Assembly (NCBI GenBank): GCA_025558095.1
Contig: JAIVFI010000033.1
Location: forward strand, 496,001-560,000
DNA: 64,000 nt
Origin: Hyaloraphidium curvatum
Taxonomy: Eukaryota; Monoblepharomycota; Hyaloraphidiomycetes; Hyaloraphidiales; Hyaloraphidiaceae
Direction of reading: 5' to 3'
Shown: in pieces, positions 19,639-30,712 of the stretch
How positions within the stretch are numbered: position 1 is the stretch's first letter
Layout: each line of letters opens with the position of its first letter
Made by a program: the position numbers and the translations under genes
Notes under the pieces: generated by a model
Told to the model about the DNA's origin: nothing
What the model saw: only the letters and a program-made list of their open reading frames with translations
The model's database searches: none

Positions 19639-21992
19639 TCACAACGCGTCGAGGACCCGCTTCAGCTCGTCCGCCACCTCCCCGAAAGCTGGTCGATCGG
19701 CAGCATCCATCGCCCAGCACCTCTGCATGAGCCCCCAGGTGGCATCCGGGATCCCGCGCGACCGCTCGGGCCGGAACCCTGGGTCGCTGCGGAGCCGCGC
19801 ACCAAAGGCCTCCAGGTCGACGCCGTGTCCAGGGATCATCAGCTCCTCGTCCATGAGCTCGTCGCCCAGGGGGATGTCGCCTTCGGAGAGGAGCTCCCAC
19901 ATGGTCATGCCAAAGGCGTAGACGTCCGTCGCTGTGCCCGGCTTTGGCCTCGGCCTCGCGAATGCTGACACGGTAAGAAGGGTCAGCAACAGGAGAATGT
20001 GGTCTAGCACGCCAACGATCACCCACTCTCGGGGGCCATGAACACCGGCGTCCCGCCAGACCGCTTCGTGGAGTGCAGCGAGGCCGTCGCCCGGATCTTC
20101 GACATCCCAAAGTCAGAGATCTTGGCGACGCCGTTCTCGTCCACGAGCACGTTGTCGCCCTTGAGATCGAGGTGCAGGATCGGCGTCGGCAGGGAGTGCA
20201 GATGGTTCATCCCGAGCGCCACCTGGAAGAGGAGCCGGTGCACCGCGTGCGGCTCGTAGGCCTTCGGCTTGAGCCGGGAGAGGTATACCTTGGACGTGCC
20301 GCCGGACATGAGCAGCGTGACGAGACACAGTGGTTTGCGGCACCATCCCATCAGAGGCAAAACTGGGAATCCCGGCATTAGTTCGTCGTTGAACGACTGG
20401 TAATCGGCGGACCCACCATTGATGTGATACGGAAGCCGCGACCACACGTCCATCTCCCGTTCGAGCTCCACTATGGCCCTCTCGAGCTGCCGGCCCGACA
20501 GGTTGGAACCGTGAATCATCTTCAGGGCCACCTTGGTGTGCTTCTGGTACGTGCCCTCGATCACTGTCCCGAAGCCCCCAGCTCCGAGATAATCACCCCG
20601 CTGGAGGTGGCTCGGGTCGATCTCATAGCTTCTCCCGGCACTGCCGCCCTCGCCCGCGGGAGAGGCGGGGTCCGTCGCTGAGCGCGGGATGATTGGGGGT
20701 TCGCCTCCGCTGCCGCCGCGGGCCTGCTTGGCCTTCTCCTCGGTCTCGGCCAATTTGCGCTCCACCTCTTGCTCCCGCACCCTCAGCTCCTCAAGCCGAC
20801 GGGCTATCTCTGCCTCCCGTGCCTGCGCCTGCCGCGCCCGAGCCTCTTCCTCGAGCTGCTGTTGCTTCCTCCTGTGAGCTTCGGCCTCGTCGGCTTCGCG
20901 GTGCCGCTGCAACGCGGCCTGCCGCTCCGCCTCAAGCCGCTGCTTCTCGGCCTGTCGCGCCCGCTCAGCAGCCTGCAGTTGGTCAGCCTCCCGGCGTCCA
21001 TCCGCGTCGAGGTTCCTTCGTCTCTGCAGCGCCCTTTCATTCCTGCTAGGATCCTCGACGGCCTTCTTGATCTGCTCAAGCAGGCCGCTGGAAACTCTGT
21101 TGTTGGCCAAGTCGAGCTCCTTCAGGGACGAGTTGAGCTCGAGCGCAGAGAGGAGCGCCTGTCCGCCGTTCTCCCCGATGCTGTTATAGGCCAGATAAAG
21201 CTTAGTCAATGCCATGTTCTTCATCAGCATCTCGGCCAGAGCGCGGGCACCCCTATCGCCGATTGAGTTGCCGGTGAGGTTCAAATAGCTCAGCGCTGCG
21301 TTCCCCTTCAATGCTTCCGCGAGTGCGCCGGCGCGGCTGTCCCCAATAGATTCGCCTCGCGCAACGAGCTCTGTCTTACCCGCCAGGCGGGTGACCCAGT
21401 ACGTAGCATGGTCCCTTGTAGGGCCGGGAGCCGTGGTTTTTTGGACGCCTATCTGCCGGTGCGGCTCGACCTCCCTAGAATGCTCGGCAACGAGGCCCCT
21501 CCTCGCCTGCAGTGCCCTCTCCTTCCTGCCCCAATTGGTGACGGCATTATTGATCTCCCAGAGCAGGGAGAGGGAAATCCGATTGCCGTCCACGTTGAGA
21601 TCATTCAGGGAGAGATTGTGCTCGAGCGCGGAAAGGAGTGCCCGGCCGCCGGCGTCGTGAATCCCGTTGTTGCGCAGGTCCAGATAAGTAAGCGTCGAGT
21701 TTCCTTTCAGAAACTCTGCGAGTGCGCGAGCGCCCTGGTCTCCGATGAAGTTGCCGCTCAGATTCAGAGACTTAAGCGCCGTGTTCCCCTTCAGTGCTTC
21801 CGCGAGTGCGCCGGCGCGGCTGTCTCCGATAGATTCACCTTGCGCAACGAGCTCGCTCTTGCCCGCCAGCCTGGCGACCCAGTACGAGGCATGTTCCTTT
21901 GTCGGGCCGCCGGGCGCATTCGAGGTCGTCCCCGCCGAGCGCCGCGCATCTTTGTCCTCCTTCGCGCGCCCGATCCCGAAGAACTTCTTCAT
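19639..21992 (-). CDS. LRR coiled-coil protein kinase, intact copy
   Basis: Exons 21992-20417, 20362-20027 and 19964-19639 join to 745 residues. It contains two copies of the module cap (YWVARLAGKSEL / YWVTRLAGKTEL) plus about four RI-type LRRs (about 28-165 and 190-320), indicating internal duplication. A highly charged coiled coil (about 330-440, RRLEELRVREQEVERKL) and a kinase domain follow (LGAGGFGTVI, VALK, HLDLKGDN, SDFGMSK, MAPE). The first intron (54 nt) is in frame and can be missed. Its removal gives the same [10 protein letters not shown] junction as in the other copies. This is the best intact representative of the family in the window and is probably a cytosolic TKL-type kinase. 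Partners are unknown. Confidence 0.85.
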
Positions 21993-22255
21993 CGCGGCCC
22001 TGCAGCGGCCCCAGAGCGCTCCAAAAAGGCCTGCGACCGAGTGCCTGCGTGCCTGACTGACTGACTTTCGAGGAAGGGGTTTTCAGGGACCTTCATCTCG
22101 TCCCCCACGGGTAACCGGATTGGCCCGGATTTGCTGTAGAGCCATGCAAAGCATCTCCGTTGCCGGTTCGACGATCGTTTCCGGTCTGTTGTGGTACACG
22201 GCAGCAAGTCTCGAGGCCAGCTGGGGTCGGCCACATTGATTGTACTGGCCAGCGC

Positions 22256-23220
22256 TCATCCGATTCTGGCGCCAGCCAACGCATCCGCAAGCACCTCCGC
22301 ATCCTCCGTCCCCGCGGCCCCGCCCTGGATCCCGGTCGCCTCCCTCGCAGCGCCGGCGTATATTGCATCCGCGGCACCGGGCTGAATCCAAGTCGAATGT
22401 GAGTAACACCATTTGCCGACGAGCTCCGCGGCCGACGAACCTCGTAGAATACGCTCCAGAACTGCCTCAATCCGTCGTCCACGAGCCGCGCCAGCTCCTT
22501 GTCCCGCGGCCAGGCGGACTTGCAACCCCTTGAAGGCATCCGGGCATAGTCCACGACCCGCACCTCCACCCCCGGGCGCGCACCGAACCCGGTCCTCGAG
22601 CACGCCGACCTCGCCCTCGACAGCTCGTCTGCGAGCCATCTTCCCCACGGCGAGCCGCCCTCCCGGGGGCGGGAACGCCACTCCCCTGCCACGGGAAGAT
22701 CCACTACGTCGTAGACGAACTGCGTCCCAGGAGGATACTTGCCCGCGTCGACAGCGTTGCGGGTGAGCACGCCGATGGTGCGCAGGAGGCCCTTCCCGGC
22801 GGAGCAGTGGATCCCGGCGTGGGTGAGCTGGCGGCCGTCGGGGAGCACCACGCCGCCGACGTAGTGCTTCTCGGGGCGGCCGGGAAGGTACCGCATCTCG
22901 GTGTACTTCGGTGACGCGAGGTGGTTCTTGCCGCTCTGCGTCAACAGCGACATCTCCACGACGAAATCCGGCCGCGAACCCCCGGCGTCGACGTATTCGT
23001 AGTTCCCGTTGGGGAAGACCTTGTAGGCGCAGAAGCGGAGGTGCGCGTGCAGGGCAACGGACGATTCGACGAAGGAAGAGAGCGCCGCCGGGAGGCCGAA
23101 CCTCGCGCGCGGCTCGGGGTCGACGGCGGGCGGCGCGGGCAAGGCGCGCGCGGCATCGGCGCAGCCGGGGACTTCGGCGGAGAGCACATCATGATTTTTC
23201 GCGAGCCGGTGGGCGGCCAT
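22256..23220 (-). CDS. Unknown protein, paralogue of the gene at 18495-19450
   Basis: Exons 23220-22441 and 22381-22256 join in phase 0 to 301 residues. Conserved blocks match the other copy in order: FVES, AHLRFCAYK, FVVEMS, KYTEMRYLPGRPEK, YPPGTQF, GEWRSRP, GVEVRVVDY, CKSAWP, FWSVFYE, then PGAAD after the intron. The start is uncertain: in-frame ATGs at 23310 and 23298 would add an Arg/Thr/Ser-rich leader that could be a mitochondrial targeting peptide. The two copies flank an LRR-kinase gene in the same orientation, so the three-gene block may have arisen by segmental duplication. Function is unknown. Confidence 0.65.
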
Positions 23221-23390
23221 CGCGCGGAGTAACCGGGGGGAGGGAACGGAGTTTGACGCTCTGGCGGTGACGTGGCGCGTGGCGCGAGTGAGGTGGAACA
23301 TTCCGCTCATCCGATCTAAACAGCGGCTCTCCACAGAGTATAGTTTGGAATTCCATTTGCCGCGACAGAGCAATAGGACCAACTACCCAG

Positions 23391-26280
23391 CTACGAACCG
23401 TGTACCCTGAGCTTCCTCCCTGTCACCGACCCCTCGGGCCACACCGTCATCTCGAGCCGTACCAACAACGTCTCCTCCCGCACCACCTCCGACCTCTTCC
23501 TCCGGAAGGCCGGGTTCCAGTACTCTACCCTCACGGACATCTCGATCTGCACCCGCGTCGGCCCGGCGGTGTCCACCCCTTCCTGCAGCACATCCACGCT
23601 CGCGAGTCTGCCCACGTTGACCCTGACCCCCACCCGCGAGCAGGTGGTCCCCGAATCCGTACCGGCGTCCGGGCCCCACCAGCACTGGTTCGGGTCGTAC
23701 AGAATGGCCGAACCCGTGGGGGGGAACGACAGGGAGGCACCCAACGTCGTCCGGGCGCCACTTAGCCACAGCACGCGGCGGCGCCAGGGGCCCTGCGGGC
23801 GGTCCGGGAGCACGAGCGTCGCCTGCCGGATGCGTACGACCCAGATAGTTGCCGAGGTCCGCACGCGGATGGCCCACAATGCCCAGTCGCCGGGGTATAT
23901 CGGGTTTGCGCCGGAGACGATCTCCGCCGTCGCCGTGGGAGCGGCCACCGCGCCCGCCACGTTCCTGTTGGCATGGCACCATCCGTCCGGCTCCGCAATC
24001 GCCGCTTCGACCTGGAACCGGGGGAGCTCCGGGCACGGCAGATCGCAGCGGGGCGCGAAGCTGACGCCGTAGGTCCCGACCGCACCGCACCCTTCCGCGA
24101 CGGCTACGACGATGCTTCCCGCCACCGACTCGGTGGTATCTGCAGGCTCCCGCGAGACGTCCACGCTCCACGCAAAGTCCCCGGCTAGAACCTGCCACTG
24201 CCCCGGCGTGGCCGAGTCGTAAAAGTACGACGCGCCAGGCTCGAGGTCTGGCGAGCCCGCGGCGGGGCCGGACGTCGAGAAGCCCCAGAGGACATCCGGC
24301 CACAGCGTGGAACACGGGCCGATCACGACGGCGTACCGGTGCCCGTGGCGGAGGGTGACAGCGGCGAGCGGTTCGGGCGCGAGGAACGGGATCGCCGGGT
24401 TCGTGTTGATGTCGGGATGGCCGAAAGACCCGATTGTTCCTGTGGCGAGCGGAGTGCCGGACGGAGGGGCGGGCTGCAGGCCCGAAGAGGCACTATACAG
24501 GGCCACGGGGCAGTCGAAGCTCTCGGGGAAGAGGCCCGATGCGAGGGTGATGCGATCCAGGCGGAGGTTGGAGGAGGAGCCGACCGTGAAGGTGGCCGCA
24601 GCGACGCCGGAAGCAATGGATCGGTTGCCAGCCACGGTCATGGAGCTTCCGTCCAGGGCGGCGTTCACGCCGACGAAGATGGGTGATTCCACCTCGAGGT
24701 CGAAGAACCAGTAGGCGCCGTTGCCCTCCGTGAGCCATGGCGACCCCGGCCCGTCTCTCCAAAGCCCAAACGAAGCGTCGTAACCGTTGCTCTCGAGAAC
24801 AATGGCCGAGACGTCGCCCCAAATGTCGGGGCTCAACCAGACGTTGGAAGAAATCTGGCTGCAGCCCAGCATCGCCACCGCGTACGATGTCCGGGGCTGC
24901 ATCACATAAGCCGTGATCTGCGGGAGGATCTGCCTGTCGAGCTCGGAAATGCGTAAGCCCAAACCGTTGGTTGAAGCAAACGCGGGCAGCACCACGCCCT
25001 GGTCCCGCGCGAGGAAGGTGGTGGTGGCCTCGTCCTGGATCGTGCCGCCGGGCGCCAACACGAGGGCAAAGTCGCACACGGGGTTGAAGGCGCCGTTGTT
25101 GTTGAAGAAAGACGTGCGGAACGCCCGGATGCGGGAGGGGCCCGGGCCCGTGGTGAAGACGTAGGCGTAGTCGGGGTGGGGTATGCCGCCATACTCCGCG
25201 TAGCTGTCAAGGTGGAACATATTGATACCGTAGCCCCGCAGCAGGCTGGTAGTCGTGATCTGCCGAAGACTGCCGGTGAGGGCGCCGCGGCCACGGCATT
25301 CGAAGAAGGAGACCCACATCATCGCCCAGCACAGCCGGAGAGCCGGTGGAGGTGCCCAATGCCGGCATCATTGTGTAATCAAGCCGGGAGTAGGTTGCGT
25401 TGAACCCGAGGAACATCTTCGTGTCACCGCCCGGCTGGCCCGGGAAAGTCACGTTGAACGCCGAGAATCCGATCTGCTGCATGGCGTTGAAGGCCGAGTG
25501 GGAGGCGCGGAAGATGGCGTACATCTCCTCGGGGGTCACCGTGCCCACGTAGACGCGGAAGTCGTCGGCCCAGCCGGGCCACGCCGTGTTAGCCGTGGTG
25601 CCGATCAAGGTCTGGGTGATGTCCGACATGTCGCCCACGCCGCTCATCACGGTGGCCCCGCCGACGTTGAGGCCGTTGATGTACATCCTGGCCTCCTTTC
25701 CGACGCTGGTGACGCCGACGTGGATCCACTTTGGCACCGACGGGCTGCCGTAGATGTCGGGCGCGCCGGCCTGCAGGCTCTGCAGGTCGGTGCCGGTCCA
25801 GATGTCCGCCTCGAACCTGCCGAGGCCCACGCCGAGATACAGCCGCGCGTCCCTGAAACCGGGCCCGATGGCGTCGATGAGAACCCCGCGCTCCTGGTCG
25901 CCGACGTGCGGCCAGATCCACGCGATGACGGCAAAGTCTTTGGTGCCGATGCCGTTGAGCAGGCCGTCGACGGCTATGCTGCTGCCTGGGTAGAGGGCGT
26001 CGCGGGCCGGCACCGAGCCTTGCAGCGGGTAGAAGTCGGCCACTCCCTGCCCGCCGCCGACCGTGCCGCCCGGGGCGGGCACGTTGCCGCGGCACGACAC
26101 CACGCCGATGGCGGCATCGAAGGCGAGTCGCTCATACAAAATGGCCGACGAGAGCGTCGGGCCTTGCCCGTACGTGCAGTTGTGCCCGGCGTCGGCAAGG
26201 CGGAGCCGGGCGGACAGGGACACAAAGAGCGCCGCCGCCGCCAATCGCAGGCGCCCCCAAGGCCGCCGATGCGGGCCCAT
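23391..26280 (-). CDS. Secreted LamG-domain protein (LamG family A1)
   Basis: Exons 26280-25318 and 25259-23391 join in phase 0 to 943 residues. A signal peptide (about 1-32, ending near ADAGHNC) precedes a laminin-G/concanavalin-like domain (about 35-290: DFAVIAWIWPH, KWIHVGVT, MYINGLNVGG, WADDFRVYVG). The rest (about 330-943) is a beta-rich extracellular region shared by four genes here, with paired Cys (CDLPCPELP, PDGWC), a YPGDWALW block and a C-terminal GRKLRVHG tail. There is no membrane helix after the signal peptide. The intron after LGDD matches the two tandem copies at 43514 and 46896. The LamG half is closest to 46896-49800. A carbohydrate- or wall-binding role is inferred from the fold. 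Confidence 0.8.
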
Positions 26281-26479
26281 CTCGGCGTCCTCCTACCGGG
26301 CGGCCACGCGTGAGCCGCCCGAGACCGGGCCGTAACACGGTGGGAAAAGAGGGTTGGGCTAAGCCCACCAGCCTGGGGCGGCGGCCTTGCGGGGGCCATA
26401 TCAGACCCTGGCGATGACGCCCACCTTTTCGGCCCTCCCGGGAGCGTGGAAAGCCGAGTTCTTGATGCGTGAGCAAAGG
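26281..26479. repeat. Intergenic with a short sequence also found near 31180
   Basis: The tail of this interval (about 26399-26475) resembles about 31175-31255 on the same strand (shared core accctggcgatgac, then a cacctttccggcc-like run), at roughly three bases in four by eye. It lies at the truncated end of the LRR fragment, so it may mark the breakpoint of a duplication. No coding role was seen. Confidence 0.4.
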
Positions 26480-27411
26480 AGTGGAAGCGATCAGTGAGGT
26501 GTTGACTTCCAGGGCGGAAAGAAGCGCGCTGGCGCCCTCGTCCCCGATGGAGTTCAATTCCAGGTCCAGGCTGGTCAACGCCAAGTTCCTCTTCAGCGCG
26601 TCGGCGAGCGCGCGGGCACCCTCGACCCCGATGGAGTTCCTGTAGAGGTTCAGGGTCGTGAGCACCGAGTTGCCCTGCAATGCTTCCGAAAGCGCGCGGG
26701 CGCCCTCGCTGCCGATGGAGTTGCTCACAGGGACAGGCTCTCGAGCGCCTTGTTTCCCTTCAGCGCGTGCGCGAGCACGCGGGCCTCGCCGTCCCCAATG
26801 GAGTTGGTGGCCAGGCTCAGGATCTTGAGCGTCTTGTTCCCCTTCAGCGCCTCCGCGAGCGCGCGTGAACCCTCGAACCCGATGGAGTTGCCGCTTAGGT
26901 GCAGTGCCGTCAGCACCGAGTTGCCCTTGAACGCTTCGCCTAGCGCGCAGGCCTCCGTGTCGCCGAGTTGCTCGTACCCCGCCTGGAGCTCCGTCTGCCC
27001 CGTGAGCCTGGTGCGCCAGTGCGCGGGATCGGCCTTCGACGTGGGGGCGAGCGCTTTCGGGGCTGGCGTCGGAACGGCGGAGAGTGGACCTGTGGTCGGA
27101 ACCGGCGCCACGGGGGCAGTCGCGGCGGCCGGCTGCTGCTTGATGGCGCGGTTGATCTGTTGGAGGAGCGATGGGGATATGTCGTTGGAGCTCAAATCAA
27201 GCTCCACCAAGGATCGGTTCAGTTCGAGCGCCGAAAGGAGCGCGCGCGCGCCCTGGTCCCCGATGGAGTTGCGGCCCAGGTCCAGTTCCGTCAGTGTTGT
27301 GTTTCCCATGAGCACCTCTGCGAGTGCACGCGCGCCCAGGACCCCGATGGCGGCGCGGGGATGGCGGGCGCGGCATCCGGCCAACCGGGGAGCTCTCGGC
27401 GGAGTGTACAT
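26480..27411 (-). pseudogene. Truncated LRR-family gene lacking the kinase
   Basis: It starts at ATG 27411 and encodes an LRR pair, a Pro/Ala/Thr-rich linker, the cap motif (HWRTRLTGQTEL), then further RI-type LRRs. At 26729 the frame ends in TGA and the repeats resume one base out of phase (SNSIGSEGAR). The break sits at the same place within the repeat (between LxL and the N of xNSIG) as the first break of the gene at 10125. LRR homology stops near 26485 and no kinase, coiled coil or typical kinase intron follows. It is a dead or 3'-truncated relative wedged between two divergent LamG genes. Confidence 0.65.
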
Positions 27412-27817
27412 CAGTCCCGAAGCACGTCAGCGGGTAAAGAGACGCGGCACCCTGCTTCTTCTGATCAACCCTGTTCCTGCTTGCGACAGGAATGGACACG
27501 AAGTTCTGGAGGTCAGCTCATCACATTTCCATCGCCGGACTCGAAGCTTGGATGGCCGAATGGCGTATCAGGAAAGCGGCACAACCCAAGCCCACGAGGG
27601 CAAGAAGAGCCCGGGTCACCAAATGGCAGTCTACCGTCCTCTCCGCCCTAAGCGTGATTACTCTAGTGCAACTCAAAAATTGATGCGTCGCGTCAGCTTT
27701 TCGACCGAGTGGCGGCCGCGCGCACGGGGCTTAGCCGAAGTCCAAATCCCGAGTCAATCGATGCGCCTGCCGTACCGCCGGCCCAGGGGTTCCGGCGACG
27801 GGCCTAGGCGCGCCGCG
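27412..27817. other. Divergent intergenic region
   Basis: These 406 nt separate the LRR fragment (-) from the LamG gene (+). The piece at about 27421-27450 (a gtcagcgggtaaagagacgc-type run) resembles about 32640-32670, upstream of another LRR gene. The stretch should include the LamG promoter. No RNA gene was seen. Confidence 0.4.
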
Positions 27818-30712
27818 ATGGGTCCGCGCCGACGGACTCCGGGGCGTCGGCGATTCGCGGCGTCGGCGGCGCTGGTCGTGGTGTCCCTGTGGACGCTGCT
27901 CCGCCCGGCAGCCGCCGCGCACAACTGCACCTACGGGCCCGGCCCCACGCTCTCCTCTGCGATTTTGTACGAGCGCCTGGCGTTCGACATCGAGCTCGGC
28001 GTGGTGTCCTGCCGGGGCAATGTCGCCGCCGTGGGCACCGTGCTGTCGGACATTGTCGAGCTGACGGCTGCGGTCCCCACGCGGGACGCCCTGTTCCCGC
28101 AGGAGTCCCAGCAGGGGGGACTCAACGGACTTCTGTTTGTCAACGGGCTGATGAACGGCATCGGCGCCCGCGACTTTGCCGTCTCGGCGTGGATCTGGCC
28201 GCACATCGGCCCGGGCGAGGACCGCGCCTACCTGATCGACGCCTACGGGCCGGGCGGGTTCAACGACCTTCGTTTCACGATGGGCGTGGGGTTCGGCGTT
28301 TTGGAGGCTGCGGTGTGGACCGGCAGCTCCCTCCAGGGCGGCAACAGCGGCCAGGCCGTCGAGGTGGCGGGCCTGTCGAGCGTGCCCAAGTGGATCCACG
28401 TCGCCGTCACACGCACGGGGACGGAACTCAACTTCTACATCAACGGCCGCGACACGGGCACCGGGGCCGAGGTGCAGGCCGTCGGCGACTTTTCTGACAT
28501 CGCCAACATCACCATCGGCACGCAGCGCATCGGCGTCGCCTCGGCCAACCGCTGGTTGGGTCAGGTCGACGACATCCGCGTCTACGTGGGCACGGTATCC
28601 GCCTCCGAGATCTACGGCATCTTCCGCGCCTCGCACTCGGCGTACAACGCCATGCAGCAGGTCGGCTTCTCTTCCTTCAACATGACCTACCCCGCCGCCC
28701 CGGACGGCGATACGAAGATGCACCTCGGATTCAACGCCACCTATGACAGGACCGACTACTCGCTAACGCCGTCATTGGGCACGACGACCGGTCCGCCCGC
28801 CGTGCTGGGCGACGATGTCACCTTCACCGGCCCGCTCCGCGGCTTTGGCATCAGCATGCTGACGCTCCTCACCGACGACCAGGCCTTCCCGTTTGGTGGC
28901 TTCGAAAACGTCCACAACGCATGGGTTTTCACCACCGGGCCCAGCCCGTCGCGGATCCGCACCTTCCGCTTCATAATGTGGCCCGCCAGCAACTCCTACT
29001 CGAGCATCACCTGCGACTACCTGCTCGTCGAGGCGCCCGGCGGCGTCCCCGCGGGCGACACCATGACACAGTACCTCGCCAAGGACCCCGCCGTCAGGAT
29101 CCCGAGCTTCGAGGCTCCCATGTTCGGCTACACGCGCCCGGAGTTCGGGCGCAACCTGCTGCCGCAGATCACGTCGTACGTGATGCAGCCGTCGACGACC
29201 TACGCGATTACGGCGCAGTCGTGCGACAAGGGGGTCATCTACGTCATGCTGTCCATGGGGGCGGCGGCGTCCTTCACCGTGCTGGGAAACGGCTTCCAGA
29301 CCCTGCCAGGCATGCGGAACGATGGGCCCGGGGATTACTGGCGTAACCTCGGGATGCAGGACAACATGTGGCCGTTCGACCTGGAGGTGGAGACGCCCGC
29401 TTTCCAGGCCGCCGACGCCGCCCTGGACGGTACTTCAATGACCGTGGCCAACTCGAAGCCCGTGACCACGGCCTTTTACGTCGCCACCTCCTTCATCGTC
29501 GGCACGTCCAACCTCCGCCTCGACAGCTTCACGATCACCATGGGCTCCCCGCCCGCCGTTCCGGGCTCCCAGGGCTTCACCTGCACCGTCGAGCTGTACC
29601 GCGGCACCACCACGGGGCAGCCCGGCGAGCCCACCGGCGCCGCGCTCGCGACGGGCAGCGTGCGCCGCAAGGACTACGCGGATACCACCTCGGTGTTTTC
29701 CTTCCAGGCGCCCGAGGCGCTGGCCGCCGTCACGCTGCGCAAGGGGCAGCGGTACGCCTTCAAGTTCGGGCCGTGCGACACGGACGGCCTGTCGTGGGCG
29801 TACTCGGAGTCGGGGGCGCCGGCGGGGTCGCCGAGCGCGGAGCCGGGCACCTCGTTCGCCTACGAGCCGGAGATCACCTCGTGGGTGCCCGTCGCGGGGG
29901 ACTTTATCTGGACCGCGAGCTTTTCCAAGGAGCCGGCGGGGACCACAGAGACGGTGACGGGCAGCATGTCGGTCGCGGTCCCGCAGGCGGGATGCGGCGC
30001 GGTGGGGACCTACGGCCTCAAGTTCACCCCCTCCTGCGACGCGCCGTGCCCGGAACTGCCTGCGTTCCAGATCGACGCGGCGGTGGCGGAACCGGACGGG
30101 TGGTGCCGCGAGAACGCGACCTCTTCGACCTCGTTCGACGCGCCCACGGCCACGTCGTCGGTGGCGGAGCCGGACCCAAGGTACCCCGGCGACTACGCGG
30201 TCTGGGCCATCCGCGTGCGGACCTCGGCCGACATGAGGCGGGTGCTCATCCGCAACGGCACCCTCCTCCTCCCCGACCGCCCCGAAGGCGACCCCTGGCG
30301 GAGCCGCGCCCTGCGCACCACCGAGGGCGGGTTCACGCCGCTGGGTACCGCCGCGTCGTTCGGCACCGTGCCGGTGGTGCTCGACCGGCCCACGGTGCTC
30401 TACGATCCGACCGTGTGCATGTCGGGCCCCGACCCCGGCATGGATACGGGACCGTATTGCTCGCAGGCGGGGTTTCTGGTGACCGTGGGGAACGACCCGG
30501 CGGCGTACGTGCTCGAGGACGGGGTGGACACCGGGCTGACGCGGGTGGCGCTGGAGGTGTTTCTGGCCGTGCAGTACTGGGACGAGCCGATCCCCGCCCG
30601 CAGGAGGAGGAGGAGGGCGCAGGTGGAGCACGTGCTGGCGGTGCGGCTCGAGACGACGGTGCGGATGGGGAGGCCGGTGACGGGGAGGAAGCTCAGGGTG
30701 CACGGTGCTTAG
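27818..30712 (+). CDS. Secreted LamG-domain protein (LamG family B1), intronless
   Basis: A single open frame of 964 residues starts at ATG 27818 (MGPRRRTPG), which begins a signal peptide ending near PAAAAHNC. The LamG domain is at about 38-290 (DFAVSAWIWPH, KWIHVAVT, FYINGRDTG, QVDDIRVYVG). The shared C-terminal region has AWVFTTGPSPSRIR, QITSYVMQP, CDAPCPELP, PDGWC, YPGDYAVW and the tail GRKLRVHG. It is uninterrupted where the three relatives have an intron after the AVLGDD site, so the intron was lost here. The LamG half is nearly identical to 43514-46461, while the C-terminal half is clearly more diverged. It is divergently arranged with 23391-26280. Confidence 0.83.
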   Translation: MGPRRRTPGRRRFAASAALVVVSLWTLLRPAAAAHNCTYGPGPTLSSAILYERLAFDIELGVVSCRGNVAAVGTVLSDIVELTAAVPTRDALFPQESQQGGLNGLLFVNGLMNGIGARDFAVSAWIWPHIGPGEDRAYLIDAYGPGGFNDLRFTMGVGFGVLEAAVWTGSSLQGGNSGQAVEVAGLSSVPKWIHVAVTRTGTELNFYINGRDTGTGAEVQAVGDFSDIANITIGTQRIGVASANRWLGQVDDIRVYVGTVSASEIYGIFRASHSAYNAMQQVGFSSFNMTYPAAPDGDTKMHLGFNATYDRTDYSLTPSLGTTTGPPAVLGDDVTFTGPLRGFGISMLTLLTDDQAFPFGGFENVHNAWVFTTGPSPSRIRTFRFIMWPASNSYSSITCDYLLVEAPGGVPAGDTMTQYLAKDPAVRIPSFEAPMFGYTRPEFGRNLLPQITSYVMQPSTTYAITAQSCDKGVIYVMLSMGAAASFTVLGNGFQTLPGMRNDGPGDYWRNLGMQDNMWPFDLEVETPAFQAADAALDGTSMTVANSKPVTTAFYVATSFIVGTSNLRLDSFTITMGSPPAVPGSQGFTCTVELYRGTTTGQPGEPTGAALATGSVRRKDYADTTSVFSFQAPEALAAVTLRKGQRYAFKFGPCDTDGLSWAYSESGAPAGSPSAEPGTSFAYEPEITSWVPVAGDFIWTASFSKEPAGTTETVTGSMSVAVPQAGCGAVGTYGLKFTPSCDAPCPELPAFQIDAAVAEPDGWCRENATSSTSFDAPTATSSVAEPDPRYPGDYAVWAIRVRTSADMRRVLIRNGTLLLPDRPEGDPWRSRALRTTEGGFTPLGTAASFGTVPVVLDRPTVLYDPTVCMSGPDPGMDTGPYCSQAGFLVTVGNDPAAYVLEDGVDTGLTRVALEVFLAVQYWDEPIPARRRRRRAQVEHVLAVRLETTVRMGRPVTGRKLRVHGA

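Noticed and set aside
26750-27817. Plus-strand upstream extension of the frame that contains the LamG gene at 27818
   Set aside because: The translation before 27818 is the antisense of an LRR repeat fragment and is not LamG-like. The signal peptide starts at ATG 27818.
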